From Bog-756 sp963833585 (GTDB taxonomy: Bacteria > Actinomycetota > Acidimicrobiia > Acidimicrobiales > RAAP-2), in contig CAWHYF010000004.1 in NCBI GenBank assembly GCA_963833585.1, positions 1 through 64,000 of the forward strand: 64,000 bases of DNA. Reading direction: 5' to 3'. Positions within the stretch are counted from its first letter, which is position 1, and the number at the start of each line of letters is the position of its first letter. The position numbers and the translations under genes are program-made. The notes beneath the pieces are model-generated. The model saw only the letters and a list, made by a program, of their open reading frames with translations. It searched no databases and had not been told where the DNA came from. This document shows positions 40,213 through 48,596 of the stretch, piece after piece.

Positions 40213-40905
40213 TCAGACAGGAAGCGCCTCGAGCCCGGCTTCGGCACGGGCGCCGTTGAGGTACACCGCCACCTGGCCCGCGCCCTCGCTTCGCCATTGC
40301 CCGGAAGGGTCGCGGATGAGGGCCGTCCGCTCGGGGATCCCCGCCACCGGAGTTCCGTGCGGGGCGAGCAGCACCGATCGGTGCAGCTTCTCGCCGTGGG
40401 TGTCCTCGTGGACGTCCCCGAAGTGGGGAACCACCGCCAGTCCGCTCAGCAGCCCCAGGCCGATGGTGAGCCCTCCGCCCCGGGCATCGACCATGGGGTC
40501 GGGGAGGACCATGGCCGCGGCCGAGGACCCCACCACGACCGCCCCTCCCTGCCACGCCTCTTGCAGCGCCGACCAGACCTTCGAGCTCTTCAGGACGCTT
40601 CGGAGGTGCATGGGCGATCCTCCGGCCAGGTAGATGAACCGGGCCTCCCGCACCACCCCGGCGGCTCCCTCGTCCTCGGCATCGGCCCGGGAGAGGACCA
40701 TCAGCCCCTCGACCTGGCCCCCCAACGGCCCGAACCACTCCCCGGCCCGGACCACCAGGCGCTCGGGATGCTCGTAGGCGGCCGCCGTGGGCAGGACCAG
40801 CACGTCGTCCGATCCCGACGCGGCCAGGAATCCGGCATCGAAGGAGCACCCCTCGCTCCACTCGCCACCACCAACCAGAGCCAATGTGCCGGGGGATCGT
40901 TCCAT
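40213..40905 (-). CDS. Peptidase S51 / cyanophycinase-like protein
   Basis: The 230-residue protein has the class I glutamine amidotransferase-like fold of the S51 serine peptidases: LALVGGGEWSEG at the N-terminus, RFIYLAGGSPMHLRSVLKSS, the nucleophile elbow AVVVGSSAAAMVLPDP near residue 128 and PHFGDVHEDTHGEKL. Known S51 members cleave N-terminal Asp dipeptides or cyanophycin. The elbow reads GSSAAA rather than GxSAGA, so activity is not certain. ATG 40905 is used. It is downstream of the esterase on the same strand with a 26-base gap. Confidence 0.75.
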   Translation of the reverse strand: MERSPGTLALVGGGEWSEGCSFDAGFLAASGSDDVLVLPTAAAYEHPERLVVRAGEWFGPLGGQVEGLMVLSRADAEDEGAAGVVREARFIYLAGGSPMHLRSVLKSSKVWSALQEAWQGGAVVVGSSAAAMVLPDPMVDARGGGLTIGLGLLSGLAVVPHFGDVHEDTHGEKLHRSVLLAPHGTPVAGIPERTALIRDPSGQWRSEGAGQVAVYLNGARAEAGLEALPV

Positions 40906-40931
40906 GGCCCAACTGTAGAGGGCGGTTGCAG

Positions 40932-42509
40932 CTACGTCGGGAGCTCTCCCGCCGATGACCGCCGGATGAGCCGACCCATGGCGTCGCAGACCTCAGTGGC
41001 CAGGGCCAGCGAGTCCGACAGGATGCCCATGCCCATGAACCCGTGGATCTGGTCGTCGTAACACCGGTACTCGACGTCGACCCCGGCCGCCCGCAACACC
41101 TCCGCATAGTTGGCCCCGTCGTCCCGCAGGGGGTCGAAGCCCGCCGTGACCACCAGGGCGGGAGCGGCACCCGCATGATCCTCGGCCAGGAGCGGCGACG
41201 CCCGGCCGGCGGTCCAGTCGGCGGGATCGGGCAGATACCGCTGGCGGAACTGCACCATGGAGGCCGTGGTGAGGAAGAACCCCTCCCCCAGCGTCCGGAT
41301 GGACTCGGTGTCGAGCCGGGCATCCACAGCCGGGTAGATCAGACCCTGTGCGGCCGGCGGCCCGACACCGGTCGGCACCGCGCCGCTGCCGGCCCGGGCC
41401 TCCAGGGCCACCACGGCCGCCAGGTTGCCTCCGGCGCTGTCCCCCATCACGCCCACCTGGCCCGGGTCGATGCCCAGCTCATCGGTGTGCTGTTGGACCC
41501 AGGTGTAGGCGGCCAGGGCGTCGTCCACCGCGGCGGGGAACGGATCCTCGGGAGCCAACCGGTAGTGGACCGAGACGACCAGGCAGCGGGCTACCGCGGC
41601 CAGCATGCGGCAGGACGCATCGTGGGAGTCCAGATCACCGGTCACCCACCCTCCCCCGTGGAAATAGACCACCGCCGGCAGCTGGCGACCTCTGCCGCCG
41701 AGGCCCAGTCCCACTCCGTACTGGCGGTACAGCCTCACCGGCACCGGCGGCGCCCCGGCCGTTGCGGGCACCACCCGGCCCCAGGCGTGGACGTCGGTCC
41801 GGATCGGCATGGCCAGCTGTGCGGAGCGACGGAGCTGCCTTCGCATCACCACCGGGTCGTCGGAGCGGCCCCAGCCCTCGGAACCGTCCCCCGTCCCCTC
41901 GAGCCGGGCGGTCAGCTCGATGAGGGCCTGGGCGCCGCGATTGAGGACGCGACCGTCCCGCTCCACAGCCTCCCTCCGTCCCAGGGCGGCCAGCACCAGC
42001 TCGGGACGGCTCAGGAGGCCCGCCAACCCCTGCGCGGCCAGGGGCCACCGCTCGTTGGACCGCTGGATGCGGCGGCTGTAGAGCGCCCGGCCGCGCCCCC
42101 GACCCCACGGGGCCCGCTCCAGGTTGCCGGTACGCTCGCCACCGGCCCCCGCGGGATCTGATCCGGCGCGGGAGCGGCGAGCCGGAGCGGCGGCGGTGAC
42201 CTTGGCGGTGCGGGCGGCCCTGGTGCCGGCGGCCTTGGTGGTCCTGGTGCCGGCGGCCTTGGTGGCTCCGGTGGCCTTGGGTCTGGCTCCGGTGGCCTTG
42301 GTGGTCCTGGTGCCGGCGGCCTTGGTGGCTCTGGTGCCGGCGGCCTTGGCAGCCTTGGTGGCCTTGGGTGTGCTCTCGGCCCGAGCGATGTTGCCGGACA
42401 GGTTCGGTTTGGCGGTCGGGGTCGTCCCGGCGGCGTCCGGGGAGGCCTCGGAGGCGGATCCAGGATCCGTGACGCGGTCGGGCGCGGTCTGACCTGCTGT
42501 GTCGTCCAT
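40932..42509 (-). CDS. HSL-family esterase/lipase with a Lys/Ala/Thr-rich N-terminal tail
   Basis: Residues about 200-525 are an alpha/beta hydrolase of the hormone-sensitive-lipase group: oxyanion motif VVYFHGGGWVTGDLDSHD near 284, nucleophile VGVMGDSAGGNLAAVVALEA near 357, the acid in GFDPLRDDGANYAEVLRAAG and the His in DQIHGFMGMGI near 488. Residues about 40-110 are unusual, with runs of AGTRTTKAAGTR, ATGARPKATGATK and similar, like histone H1 or HU tails, encoded by G/C-rich tandem DNA at about 42185-42375. ATG 42509 is chosen because the tail is part of a continuous frame; the catalytic domain could also start internally. Substrate unknown. Confidence 0.82.
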   Translation of the reverse strand: MDDTAGQTAPDRVTDPGSASEASPDAAGTTPTAKPNLSGNIARAESTPKATKAAKAAGTRATKAAGTRTTKATGARPKATGATKAAGTRTTKAAGTRAARTAKVTAAAPARRSRAGSDPAGAGGERTGNLERAPWGRGRGRALYSRRIQRSNERWPLAAQGLAGLLSRPELVLAALGRREAVERDGRVLNRGAQALIELTARLEGTGDGSEGWGRSDDPVVMRRQLRRSAQLAMPIRTDVHAWGRVVPATAGAPPVPVRLYRQYGVGLGLGGRGRQLPAVVYFHGGGWVTGDLDSHDASCRMLAAVARCLVVSVHYRLAPEDPFPAAVDDALAAYTWVQQHTDELGIDPGQVGVMGDSAGGNLAAVVALEARAGSGAVPTGVGPPAAQGLIYPAVDARLDTESIRTLGEGFFLTTASMVQFRQRYLPDPADWTAGRASPLLAEDHAGAAPALVVTAGFDPLRDDGANYAEVLRAAGVDVEYRCYDDQIHGFMGMGILSDSLALATEVCDAMGRLIRRSSAGELPT

Positions 42510-42669
42510 AGGCCACCATCGTTGCGGGAGGGTCGCGGGAAGGCAAGCGGCCCTCGGAGACGTCCGGAGCGGTCCGACCGACCGGAGCTGCAGTCCAGGG
42601 GCGGGTGGAACGCGGGGAGATGGGCCTGGCCGAGCACCATGTCGGGGCCGGCCACTACCATTGCCTCTC

Positions 42670-43524
42670 ATGTCAATCGCACGCGTGGGAATCGTCGGGT
42701 CGGGAATCATGGGCTCGGGCATCGCCGAGACGGCGGCGACCAGCGGGTTCGACGTGGTCCTGCGCTCCCGGAGCCAGTCCACCGCCGATGCCACGCTGGC
42801 GGCCATGGAGAAGTCCCTCAACCGCCAGATCGACAAGGGCAAGAAGACCGAGGCCGAGCGGGACGAGGCCCTGGCCCGGGTGACCGGTACGTCGGACCTG
42901 GCCGCCCTCAAGGACGTGGATCTGGTCATCGAGTCGGTGGTCGAGGACCTGGCCGTGAAGAAGGAGCTCTTCAACGAGCTGGACCGGATCACCGCCGAGG
43001 CCACCATCCTGGCCACCAACACCTCGACGCTCCCGGTGATCGAGCTGGCCATGCAGACCGGCCGGCCCGACAAGGTGTGCGGGGTGCACTTCTTCAACCC
43101 GGCGCCGGTCATGGAGCTGGTCGAGCTGGTCCAGCCCCTCACCGCCTCGGACCAGACCATCCAGGCGGTCCGCGCGTTCGCCGAGGGCTGCGGGAAGACG
43201 CCGGTGGTGGTAAAGGACCAGGCCGGCTTCATCGTCAACGCCCTCCTCTTCCCCTACCTGAACAACGCCGTCCGCCTCTACGAGCAGGGCGTGGCCTCGG
43301 TGGAGGACATCGACACCGCCATGAAGGGCGGGTGCGGGTTCCCGATGGGACCGTTCGCCCTCTTGGACCTGGTGGGTCTGGACACGTCGCTGGCGATCCT
43401 CGACGCGCTCTACACCGAATTCCGGGATCCCAACTACGCCGCCGTGCCGCTCCTCCGCCGCATGGTCTCGGCCGAACTCCTGGGCCGCAAGTCGGGCCAG
43501 GGCTTCCTCGACTACCGCAAGTAG
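42670..43524 (+). CDS. 3-Hydroxyacyl-CoA (3-hydroxybutyryl-CoA) dehydrogenase
   Basis: It interconverts acetoacetyl-CoA and 3-hydroxybutyryl-CoA with NAD(P). The 284-residue protein has the nucleotide loop RVGIVGSGIMGSGIAETAAT, VIESVVEDLAVKKELFNELD, LATNTSTLPVIELA, HFFNPAPVMELVELVQPL with the catalytic His, and KDQAGFIVNALLFPYLNNAV. The length and motifs are those of FadB2/PaaH/Hbd single-function enzymes. ATG 42670 starts MSIARVG. It is the first gene of an apparent two-gene unit with ethylmalonyl-CoA mutase (54-base gap), fitting the ethylmalonyl-CoA pathway, although a role in fatty-acid oxidation is also possible. Confidence 0.93.
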   Translation: MSIARVGIVGSGIMGSGIAETAATSGFDVVLRSRSQSTADATLAAMEKSLNRQIDKGKKTEAERDEALARVTGTSDLAALKDVDLVIESVVEDLAVKKELFNELDRITAEATILATNTSTLPVIELAMQTGRPDKVCGVHFFNPAPVMELVELVQPLTASDQTIQAVRAFAEGCGKTPVVVKDQAGFIVNALLFPYLNNAVRLYEQGVASVEDIDTAMKGGCGFPMGPFALLDLVGLDTSLAILDALYTEFRDPNYAAVPLLRRMVSAELLGRKSGQGFLDYRK

Positions 43525-43578
43525 GACCCGGTCGACCGTGCTGTCGCCGCCGGTCCTCCCCTGGGGGACAATGGTGAG

Positions 43579-45672
43579 ATGAGCGACGGGGACCGGGCGG
43601 TGACGGAGGACCGGGGCGGTGACGGCGGTGCCCAGGCGGGCGCCGGGGTCCCCGAGGAGCCGGCGACGCCGGTGAGGGCCGCTGAGCCCCGGCCCCAACG
43701 GGACAAGCCGTGGGTCATGCGCACCTACTCCGGCCATTCCACGGCCAAGGCCTCCAACCAGCTCTACCGCACCAACCTGGCGAAGGGGCAGACCGGGCTG
43801 TCGATCGCCTTCGACCTCCCCACCCAGATCGGGTACGACCCGGACTCTCCCGAGGCGGCCGGCGAGGTGGGCAAGGTGGGCGTGCCGGTGGCCCACCTCG
43901 GCCACATGGCCCAGCTGCTCGACCAGATCCCGGTCGAGTCGATGAACACCTCGATGACCATCAACGCCACCGCCGGGTGGTTGCTGGGCCTGTATATCGC
44001 CAACGCCGAGGACCACGGTGTCGACCCCCACGTGCTGTCGGGCACCACGCAGAACGACATCGTGAAGGAGTACCTGTCGCGGGGTACCTTCATCTTCCCC
44101 CCGCTACCCAGCCGTAGGCTGACGGTGGACACCATCGCCTACACCGTGCGCCAGGTGCCCAAGTGGAATCCCATAAACGTGTGCAGCTACCACCTGCAGG
44201 AGGCCGGGGCCACGCCCCACCAGGAGGTGGCCTACGCCCTGGCCACCGCCATCGGGGTCCTCGACGCGGTGCGGGAGTCGGGCCAGATCCCGGACCACGA
44301 GTTCCCCTCGGTGGTCGGTCGGATCTCGTTCTTCGTCAATGCCGGGGTTCGCTTCGTAGAGGAGACCTGCAAGATGCGGGCCTTCACCTCACTGTGGGAC
44401 CGGGTCTGCTCCGAGCGCTACGGCGTCACCGACCCCAAGCTCCGACGCATGCGCTACGGGGTGCAGGTGAACTCCCTCGGTCTGACCGAGGCCCAACCGG
44501 AGAACAACGTCCCCCGCATCGTCCTGGAATCGTTGGGGGTCACGATGTCCAAGCGGGCCCGGGCCCGGGCCCTGCAGCTGCCAGCCTGGAACGAAGCCCT
44601 CGGCCTCCCCCGTCCCTGGGACCAGCAGTGGTCCCTCCGGATCCAGCAGATCCTGGCGTTCGAGTCCGACCTGCTCGAGTACGACGACATCTTCGACGGC
44701 TCGGTGGTCATCGAGAAGAAGACGGCCGAGGTCGCCGAGGCCGCCTGGGCCGAGTTGGAGGATGTGCTGGCTCTGGGCGGGGCGTTCGAAGCCATCGACG
44801 AGCTCAAGTCCCGGCTGGTGGGTAGCCAGGCGGAGCGGGTCCGTCGTATCGAGACCGGCGAGCTGCAGGTGGTCGGCGTCAATTGCTTCACCGAGTCCGC
44901 CGAGTCCCCGCTCGCCCCCGCCGCCGAAGGTGCCTCGGGCGGCTCCATCCTGCGGGTCGACCCGGCGGTGGAGTCCGAACTGCGCGCCGACGTCGAGGCG
45001 TGGCGGGCCCAGCGGGACGGCACCGCCGTCCACCGGGCGTTGGACGAGCTGAAACGGACCGCCGAAGGGACCGGGAACATCATGCCGGCCACCATCGCCC
45101 TGGCCCACGCCGGTGGCACCACCGGCGAGTGGGCGGACGCCCTGCGCCAGGTGTTCGGCGAGTACCGGGCCCCCACCGGGGTGAGCGGTGGCGTGGGTCA
45201 TCGGGGTTCCGAATTCAAATCGGTGCTGTCCCGCTCGAAGGCCATGGCCGAGCGCACCGGGGGGCCGCCCAAGCTGCTGGTGGCCAAACCCGGTCTCGAC
45301 GGCCACTCCAACGGGGCTGAGCAGATCGCCGTGGGCGCCCGGGATGCCGGATTCGAGGTCGTCTACCAGGGGATCCGGCTGTCGCCCGCCGAGATCGCCG
45401 CGGCCGCCCGCGACGAAGACGTCGACGTGATCGGCATCTCCATCCTCTCGGGGTCGCATCTCGAGCTGGTCCCCGAGGTGGTTGACCGGCTTCGGGCCGC
45501 CGGGGTGGATGCCCCGGTGGTGGTGGGCGGAATCATCCCCCCCGAAGACGCCGAGGTACTCCTGGGCAAGGGGGTGGCCCGCGTCTACACCCCGAAGGAC
45601 TTCGAGATCGGCCAGATCATGGACGACATGCTGGGCCTGGCCGAGGAGCACCGCGCCTCGCCAGTGGGTTGA
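43579..45672 (+). CDS. ecm: Ethylmalonyl-CoA mutase, B12-dependent
   Basis: It converts (2R)-ethylmalonyl-CoA to methylsuccinyl-CoA. The 697-residue single-chain protein has an N-terminal linker of about 40 residues, the mutase barrel (KPWVMRTYSGHSTAKASNQL, TGLSIAFDLPTQIGYDPDSP, MNTSMTINATAGWLLGLYIA, NVCSYHLQEAGATPHQEVAY) and a C-terminal cobalamin domain from about 560. Its base-off motif is DGHSNG with the ligand His near 575, followed by VIGISILSGSHLELV and VVVGGIIPPEDAEVL. DGHSNGAEQIAV is characteristic of the MeaA/Ecm branch; methylmalonyl-CoA mutases usually have DGHDRG. ccr, epimerase and thiolase genes lie within 8 kb, supporting the assignment. GTG/ATG choice: ATG 43579. Confidence 0.9.
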   Translation: MSDGDRAVTEDRGGDGGAQAGAGVPEEPATPVRAAEPRPQRDKPWVMRTYSGHSTAKASNQLYRTNLAKGQTGLSIAFDLPTQIGYDPDSPEAAGEVGKVGVPVAHLGHMAQLLDQIPVESMNTSMTINATAGWLLGLYIANAEDHGVDPHVLSGTTQNDIVKEYLSRGTFIFPPLPSRRLTVDTIAYTVRQVPKWNPINVCSYHLQEAGATPHQEVAYALATAIGVLDAVRESGQIPDHEFPSVVGRISFFVNAGVRFVEETCKMRAFTSLWDRVCSERYGVTDPKLRRMRYGVQVNSLGLTEAQPENNVPRIVLESLGVTMSKRARARALQLPAWNEALGLPRPWDQQWSLRIQQILAFESDLLEYDDIFDGSVVIEKKTAEVAEAAWAELEDVLALGGAFEAIDELKSRLVGSQAERVRRIETGELQVVGVNCFTESAESPLAPAAEGASGGSILRVDPAVESELRADVEAWRAQRDGTAVHRALDELKRTAEGTGNIMPATIALAHAGGTTGEWADALRQVFGEYRAPTGVSGGVGHRGSEFKSVLSRSKAMAERTGGPPKLLVAKPGLDGHSNGAEQIAVGARDAGFEVVYQGIRLSPAEIAAAARDEDVDVIGISILSGSHLELVPEVVDRLRAAGVDAPVVVGGIIPPEDAEVLLGKGVARVYTPKDFEIGQIMDDMLGLAEEHRASPVG

Positions 45673-45737
45673 GCGGCCCTTCGGTCCACGGCGAACGTAG
45701 GTGCCGGCGGCGACGAGGGGCCTCGGGGGACCCCGGG

Positions 45738-45848
45738 GCGGAGGGGATGCGCCCGGGGCGGAGGGGATGCGCCCCGCGGGCGGAGGGGATGCGCTCATGC
45801 GCTCGGGCGGAGGGGATGCGCTCATGCGCTCGGGCGGAGGGGATGCGC
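45738..45848. repeat. Five near-tandem copies of a 15-bp motif
   Basis: GCGGAGGGGATGCGC starts at 45738, 45758, 45780, 45807 and 45834, spaced 20, 22, 27 and 27 bases. The last copies form a 27-bp unit that includes TCATGCGCTCGG. They occupy much of the gap 45673-45925 between the ecm and DUF3097 genes. There is no gene in the gap. The motif contains a ribosome-binding-like GGAGGGGATG, which makes spurious short frames look plausible. Confidence 0.88.
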
Positions 45849-45925
45849 TCGGGCGACCCGGAGCGACGGGATTGGCCTCGCCCGACGTCCACCCCCTACA
45901 GCCCCGGGTTGGCTAGGTTCCCGAC

Positions 45926-46762
45926 GTGTCCACCCGCCGCAATCCGATGGCCGGCATCCTGTCCGGTCCCATCGACGCCCCGCCGGAGGATCGTCTGGCC
46001 AAGACGTACCCCAAGGTCACCGGGACGCCGGGGATGTCGTTGACCCACCGGGCCAGCGGGTTCAGCGGGATCTTGGTGCGGATCGAGGGAAGCGGGGTCG
46101 AGATCCGGGGTCGGACCGGGATGGAGCGGGTGTTCCGCCTGACCCCCGGTGCCTTCTCCGTGGACGGCCGGGCCGTCTCGCTGACGCGCCAGGCGCCGGC
46201 CCCCTCGGACCGCCAGCCCGGGATGACCGCCTCCGGCTCGGTTGCCGTCGCGAGCACGTCGGCTCGGGTGGCCCGAGCCGGTCGGCTGTGGGTGGAGGGT
46301 GTCCACGACGCCGAGCTGGTCGAACGGGTGTGGGGAGACGATCTGCGCATCGAGGGCGTGGTGGTCGAGCGCCTCGACGGCATCGACCGCCTCGAATCGG
46401 CCATCCGGGAGTTCCGGCCCGGCCCGGCCCGCAAGCTGGGGGTGTTGGTCGACCACCTCGTCGACGGGTCCAAGGAGTCGAGGATTGCCGTCGGACTCCG
46501 CCATCCCCAGGTGCTCATCACCGGTACCCCCTTCGTCGACGTCTGGGAGGCGGTCAAGCCGTCGGTGCTCGGCATCGAGGCCTGGCCCCAGATCCCGCGG
46601 GGGCTGGACTGGAAGACGGGTGTCTGCACCGCGCTCGGGTTCGGCGATCCCCCGACCACGTGGAGACGGATCCTCTCCTCGGTCCGCTCCTACGCCGATC
46701 TGGATCCGGCGCTGGTGGGAGCGGTGGAGCAGTTGATCGACTTCGTCACCAACCCCGGCTGA
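45926..46762 (+). CDS. DUF3097 family protein
   Basis: A 278-residue actinobacterial protein of unknown function. The conserved part is LWVEGVHDAELVERVWGDDL, RIEGVVVERLDGIDRLESAI, KLGVLVDHLVDGSKESRIAV and VLITGTPFVDVWEAVKPSVL, then GLDWKTGVCTALG. The GVHDAEL and VDHLVDGSKE segments resemble TOPRIM-type acidic clusters, so a nucleic-acid role is conceivable, but this is only inference. GTG 45926 is used. It is convergent with the carboxylase epsilon gene. Confidence 0.85.
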   Translation: MSTRRNPMAGILSGPIDAPPEDRLAKTYPKVTGTPGMSLTHRASGFSGILVRIEGSGVEIRGRTGMERVFRLTPGAFSVDGRAVSLTRQAPAPSDRQPGMTASGSVAVASTSARVARAGRLWVEGVHDAELVERVWGDDLRIEGVVVERLDGIDRLESAIREFRPGPARKLGVLVDHLVDGSKESRIAVGLRHPQVLITGTPFVDVWEAVKPSVLGIEAWPQIPRGLDWKTGVCTALGFGDPPTTWRRILSSVRSYADLDPALVGAVEQLIDFVTNPG

Positions 46763-46807
46763 CCCTCGACTCCGCCGGGCCGTCCGCACCCGGCCGGGCC
46801 GAGCCGT

Positions 46808-47032
46808 TCAGCCGCCGGCCCACGGTCGATCGCGTCGGGTGGTGGCCGGTCTCGACCACCAGCGTCCGCTGAACCGCCACGCCGGAGGCTTGGGCGGCTC
46901 GGACACCACCACTCGCGGTCGCGGCCAGGCCTGGTCGACCGCCGCGGCCAGGATCGCCAGGACTTCGGAATCGATGGCGGGGCGAGGTGCGATACCCGAC
47001 GGGCCCGGAGCCACCAGTGGGGTCGCACTCAC
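46808..47032 (-). CDS. accE: Acyl-CoA carboxylase epsilon subunit
   Basis: Small epsilon subunits bind and stabilise actinobacterial acyl-CoA carboxylase complexes. The 74-residue product has the family pattern: a short helix SEVLAILAAAVDQAWPRPR followed by a Pro-rich linker and WRFSGRWW near the end. The sequence is weakly conserved, but position is strong support: GTG 47032 overlaps the stop of the beta subunit (GTGA), exactly as in other actinobacteria. Confidence 0.78.
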   Translation of the reverse strand: MSATPLVAPGPSGIAPRPAIDSEVLAILAAAVDQAWPRPRVVVSEPPKPPAWRFSGRWWSRPATTRRDRPWAGG

Positions 47033-48585
47033 AACGGCATGTTCCCGTGCTTGCGCTTGGGCAGGTCCTCCCGCTTGGACACCAGCAGGGCCAGGCTCCG
47101 CACCAGCACCCTGCGGGTTTCGGCTGGATCGATCACGTCATCGACGTAGCCGCGCTCGGCGGCGGCGTAGGGGTTGGCGTATCGCTCGGTGTACTCCTCG
47201 ACCAGCTCCTTGCGCCGGCTGGTCGGGTCGGCCGCCTCGGCCAGGTCCCGCCGGTAGACGATCTCTACCGCACCCTCGGGACCCATGACCGCCAACTCGG
47301 CCGATGGCCATGCGTAGGCCAGGTCGGCCCCGATGGACTTGGAGTTCATGACCACATAGGCCCCGCCGTAGGCCTTGCGGGTGATGATCTGCACCCGTGG
47401 CACGGTCGACTCGCAGTAGGCATAGAGCAACTTGGCCCCGTGCCGGATGATCCCGCCGTACTCCTGGTCGGTCCCGGGCATGAATCCGGGTACATCCACG
47501 AACGTGATGAGCGGGACGTTGAAGGCATCACACGTGCGTACGAACCGGGCGCCTTTCTCGGAGGCGTCGATGTTCAGCACACCGGCGAGCATCTGGGGCT
47601 GATTCCCGACGATGCCCACCGCCCGCCCGTCGATCCGGGCGAACCCGCACACCAGGTTCATGGCCCAGTGGTGGTTGACCTCGAAGAACTCCCCGTCGTC
47701 GACCACGGCCTCGATGACCTTCTTCATGTCATAGGGCTGATTGGGGGAGGCCGGCATCAGCTCGACCAATTCCGGAGCGAGCCGCTCGGGATCGTCCCCG
47801 GACATGACCAGGGGCGCCTCCTCCAGATTGTTGGAGGGGAGGAAGCTCAGCAGGTAGCGGACGTCGTCGAGGCAGGACTTCTCATCGGGGGCCACGAAGG
47901 CGGCCACCCCCGACTTGGTGGCGTGGCTCATGGCGCCCCCCAGCTCCTCCAGGGTCACGTCCTCGCCGGTGACGGTCTTCACCACGTCGGGACCGGTGAT
48001 GAACATGTGGCTGGTGCCCTGGACCATGAAGATGAAGTCGGTCATGGCCGGGCTGTAGACGGCGCCACCGGCACACGGGCCCAGGATCACACTGATCTGA
48101 GGGATCACCCCCGACGCCTGGGCGTTGCGATGGAAGATGCCCCCGTAGGAGTGGAGCGAGACCACACCCTCTTGGATTCGGGCACCGGCCCCGTCGTTGA
48201 GGCCGATCATCGGCACTCCGATGGAGCTGGCCAGGTCCATCACCTTGTGGATCTTCTCGGCGAAGACCTCACCGAGCGCACCGCCGAAGACGGTGAAGTC
48301 CTGGCTGAACACACAGACCCGTCGACCCTCGATGGTGCCGAATCCGGTGATCACCCCATCGGTGTACGGCCGGTTCTCCTCGAGGCCCATTCCGTGGGCC
48401 CGGTGCCGGGCCAGCATGTCCAGCTCCTGGAAGGAGCCGTCGTCCAACAGGTAGTCGATCCGCTCGCGGGCGGTCATCTTGCCCTTGGCATGATGCTTCT
48501 CCACGGCCCGGGGGGAGCCGGCGTTGCGGGCGAGCTCGCGCCGCTCGGCGAGTTCTTCCAGGCGTTGGGTCATCGGGTGATCCAT
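47029..48585 (-). CDS. pccB: Acyl-CoA carboxylase beta subunit (propionyl-CoA carboxylase type)
   Basis: The carboxyltransferase half of a biotin-dependent acyl-CoA carboxylase. The 518-residue protein shows KMTARERIDYLLDDGSFQEL, FSQDFTVFGGALGEVFAEKI, LNDGAGARIQEGVVSLHSYG, ILGPCAGGAVYSPAMTDFIF, the second oxyanion region ITFVDVPGFMPGTDQEYGGI and ITRKAYGGAYVVMNSKSIGA. This is the PccB/AccD5 group, which accepts propionyl- and often acetyl- or butyryl-CoA. The biotin-carrying alpha subunit is not in the window. ATG 48585 (MDHPM) is used; MTQRL at 48573 is an alternative. It is 11 bases downstream of the GIY-YIG gene. Confidence 0.95.
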   Translation of the reverse strand: MDHPMTQRLEELAERRELARNAGSPRAVEKHHAKGKMTARERIDYLLDDGSFQELDMLARHRAHGMGLEENRPYTDGVITGFGTIEGRRVCVFSQDFTVFGGALGEVFAEKIHKVMDLASSIGVPMIGLNDGAGARIQEGVVSLHSYGGIFHRNAQASGVIPQISVILGPCAGGAVYSPAMTDFIFMVQGTSHMFITGPDVVKTVTGEDVTLEELGGAMSHATKSGVAAFVAPDEKSCLDDVRYLLSFLPSNNLEEAPLVMSGDDPERLAPELVELMPASPNQPYDMKKVIEAVVDDGEFFEVNHHWAMNLVCGFARIDGRAVGIVGNQPQMLAGVLNIDASEKGARFVRTCDAFNVPLITFVDVPGFMPGTDQEYGGIIRHGAKLLYAYCESTVPRVQIITRKAYGGAYVVMNSKSIGADLAYAWPSAELAVMGPEGAVEIVYRRDLAEAADPTSRRKELVEEYTERYANPYAAAERGYVDDVIDPAETRRVLVRSLALLVSKREDLPKRKHGNMPL

Positions 48586-48596
48586 GGTCAGTGAGG

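Noticed and set aside
45738..45848. CRISPR or attachment-site array
   Set aside because: Copies are 15 bp with 5-12 base separations that are themselves partly repeated; no integrase or cas gene.
45617..45892. Minus-strand small repeat protein with RIPSARAHE units
   Set aside because: It is a translation of the DNA repeat between ecm and DUF3097; overlaps the 3' end of ecm antisense and has no ribosome-binding site.
46987..48594. 535-codon plus-strand frame opposite pccB, and 50516-51934 opposite ccr
   Set aside because: Antisense shadows with His/Asp/Gly-rich low-complexity translations and no domain; the minus-strand genes are well identified.
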